Origin: Pinguiococcus pyrenoidosus
Lineage: Eukaryota; Sar; Pinguiophyceae; Pinguiochrysidales; Pinguiochrysidaceae
Length of the DNA stretch: 18,737 bases
Assembly (NCBI GenBank): GCA_019677205.1
Contig: JAAMXY010000468.1
Coordinates: forward strand, 1-18,737
Direction of reading: 5' to 3'
Shown one piece after another: positions 17,630 to 18,737 of the stretch. Position 1 is the first letter of the stretch. The number at the start of each line of letters is the position of its first letter. The notes under the pieces are model-generated. The model saw only the letters and a program-made list of their open reading frames with translations. It was not told the origin of the DNA and did no database searches. The position numbers and the translations under genes were made by a program.

Positions 17630-18737
17630 ATGGGCAAAAACGCCGCGTTCGTCTTCGTGAAGCCGCACGCGGTGACCGAGGCGGTCAAGGACCTCGTGAA
17701 GCAGAAATTGGGCGAGAAGGGCATCACCATCCTGGGTGAAGGCTCCCTGACGGGCCCGGAGATCGATGAGAAGCAGCTCATCGACAACCACTACTACGCC
17801 ATCGCCTCCAAGGCCACGCTGCTCAAGCCGGACCAGCTGCCGGTGCCGGCTGATCGCTTCGAGGAGAAGTTTGGCGTGTCCTGGCAGAGCGTCCTGGACG
17901 AGGGCAAGGCGTACAACGCCATGGACGCCTGCGAGTACCTCGGCGTGGACGCGGCTGGCCTGGACGGCATCTGGGGCGCCTGCAAGAAGGCCGGCAAGAT
18001 GATCAAGTTTGGCGGCGGCTTCTACTGTGGCCTGATTGACGAGGTGGAGGGCAAGGAGCCGATCTACGCCTTCAACGGCTTCTTCATGCAGATGCGCTCC
18101 AAGTTCGTCGCTCCCGAGGCCAGCATCTACTACTTCAGTGTGGAGTGGGATGAGAGCGCTCTGAGCTGGGGGGACTTCCGCGGATCTGTGCTGGGCCCGA
18201 CGGATCCCTCGACGGCGCCGGCAGACAGCATCCGCGGCCTGATCCTCGCGCAGTGGGAGGCGCTTGGGCTCAAGTCGGAGCCGAACACGGGCGACAATGG
18301 CGTCCACGCCAGCGCGTCCCCGTTCGAGGGCCTCGCCGAGCGCATGAACTGGCTTGGCGTGGATCCCGAAGAGGACTCCTTTGGCGTTGCTTTGACTGCC
18401 GCGGGCGTGTCCAAGCCGACCATCTTGAGCTGGAGCAAGGATCCGCAGGTGTCCTACACCTGCGAGGGCGAAACGATCACCACGTCGCTGTTCGACTCCC
18501 TGGAGGACATGGACATGACGCCGTGCCTTGAGAAGGCCGCGATGATGGCGGCGAATCTGGTCATGAACGCCGCGTTCGTCTTCGTGAAGCCGCACGCGGT
18601 GACCGAGGCGGTCAAGGACCTCGTGAAGCAGAAGTTGGGCGAGAAGGGCATCGCCATCCTGGGTGAAGGCTCCCTAACGGGCCCGGAGATCGATGAGAAG
18701 CAGCTCATCGACAACCACTACTACGCCATCGCCTCCA
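17630..18737 (+). CDS. tandem-repeat nucleoside diphosphate kinase-like protein (3' end missing)
   Basis: The frame opens at ATG 17630 (context CAACCATGGGC) and stays open for 369 codons to the window edge. Residues 4-312 form one unit; a second begins at N313 (period 309 aa, 927 bp). NDK-type landmarks within a unit: a first strand NAAFVFVKPHAV (K11; canonical NDK has a KPDGV-like motif), LGPTDPSTAPADSIRG (188-203, like the NDK GxTNP..PGTIRG block) and GVHASASPFEGLAERMNW (H226 aligns with the catalytic His of NIIHGSDS). Between residues about 61 and 185 lies an insertion much longer than in ordinary NDKs (about 150 aa in total), so the unit is roughly double size. NDKs transfer the gamma phosphate from ATP to NDPs through a phospho-His; activity here is uncertain because flanking residues differ. 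Codons are almost all G- or C-ending, suggesting high expression. Confidence 0.82.
   Translation, partial: MGKNAAFVFVKPHAVTEAVKDLVKQKLGEKGITILGEGSLTGPEIDEKQLIDNHYYAIASKATLLKPDQLPVPADRFEEKFGVSWQSVLDEGKAYNAMDACEYLGVDAAGLDGIWGACKKAGKMIKFGGGFYCGLIDEVEGKEPIYAFNGFFMQMRSKFVAPEASIYYFSVEWDESALSWGDFRGSVLGPTDPSTAPADSIRGLILAQWEALGLKSEPNTGDNGVHASASPFEGLAERMNWLGVDPEEDSFGVALTAAGVSKPTILSWSKDPQVSYTCEGETITTSLFDSLEDMDMTPCLEKAAMMAANLVMNAAFVFVKPHAVTEAVKDLVKQKLGEKGIAILGEGSLTGPEIDEKQLIDNHYYAIAS
17639..17810 (+). repeat. direct repeat, copy 1 (927-bp period)
   Basis: This stretch recurs at 18566-18737 with 3 mismatches in 172 bases: 17707 A/G, 17726 A/G and 17749 G/A. Two of these are synonymous and one changes Thr to Ala. 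The copies lie in the same frame of the same ORF, so it is an in-frame tandem repeat. How far it continues beyond the window is not visible. Confidence 0.97.
18566..18737 (+). repeat. direct repeat, copy 2 (cut by window end)
   Basis: This is the second copy of the NDK-like unit, entered without any stop codon or intron from the preceding unit (junction MMAANLVMNAAFVFV). ATG 18563 immediately precedes it and aligns with the initiator region of copy 1, where the residues are MGK rather than LVM. Confidence 0.97.

Noticed and set aside
17324-18595. 423-codon minus-strand ORF across the NDK-like gene
   Set aside because: It is antisense to a domain-bearing frame with G/C-ending codons, which naturally leaves the complement open. 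Its own sequence is His/Leu/Val-rich with no family, and it is repeated only because the sense gene is.
18563-18737. start of a separate second NDK-like gene at ATG 18563
   Set aside because: No stop codon or intergenic sequence separates it from the preceding unit, and the frame is continuous. A single multi-unit ORF is the simpler reading, although the true downstream structure is outside the window.

Overview
This is nuclear DNA from a eukaryote, most likely a unicellular alga or related protist. Three things point that way. Coding regions are broken by short spliceosomal introns of about 66-93 nt, with GT-AG ends, pyrimidine-rich tracts and often a CTAAC or TAAC branch-point-like motif. 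The products include a eukaryote-specific nucleolar ribosome-assembly protein (UTP14), a SEC14-FYVE protein and a Tudor-type protein. A plant/algal-type 4Fe-4S protein begins with a signal peptide whose predicted cleavage site is followed by Trp, as in presequences of complex red-derived plastids. Which algal lineage this is cannot be settled from the window. No tRNA, rRNA, CRISPR, transposon or viral gene was recognised.

Layout, left to right: (1) a possible 3' end of a plus-strand gene at the left edge (1-293, weak). (2) A minus-strand, three-exon gene for a long low-complexity protein with an N-terminal Tudor-like domain (3428 to 1084). (3) A divergent gap of about 1.5 kb. (4) Plus-strand UTP14 in three exons (4911-8077), 1003 aa. 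(5) A minus-strand 401-codon ORF with no recognised family (9460 to 8255). (6) A plus-strand metallophosphoesterase in five exons (9983-11544). (7) A plus-strand plastid-type 4Fe-4S protein (12452-13528). (8) A minus-strand 900-aa SEC14-FYVE protein with a hydrophobic C-terminus (16473 to 13771). (9) At the right edge, a plus-strand ORF of tandem, nearly identical 309-aa units related to nucleoside diphosphate kinase, which runs off the window.

The genes look like unrelated housekeeping and signalling genes in mixed orientation, as is normal for a compact nuclear genome. There is no operon-like grouping. The most unusual items are the repeated NDK-like protein, the FYVE finger split by a linker of about 100 residues, the second cysteine motif in the 4Fe-4S protein, and the Tudor domain, which becomes visible only after joining three exons, one of them 55 nt. 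Splice sites were assigned by eye from GT/AG ends, phase and family-like continuity. No RNA evidence was available.
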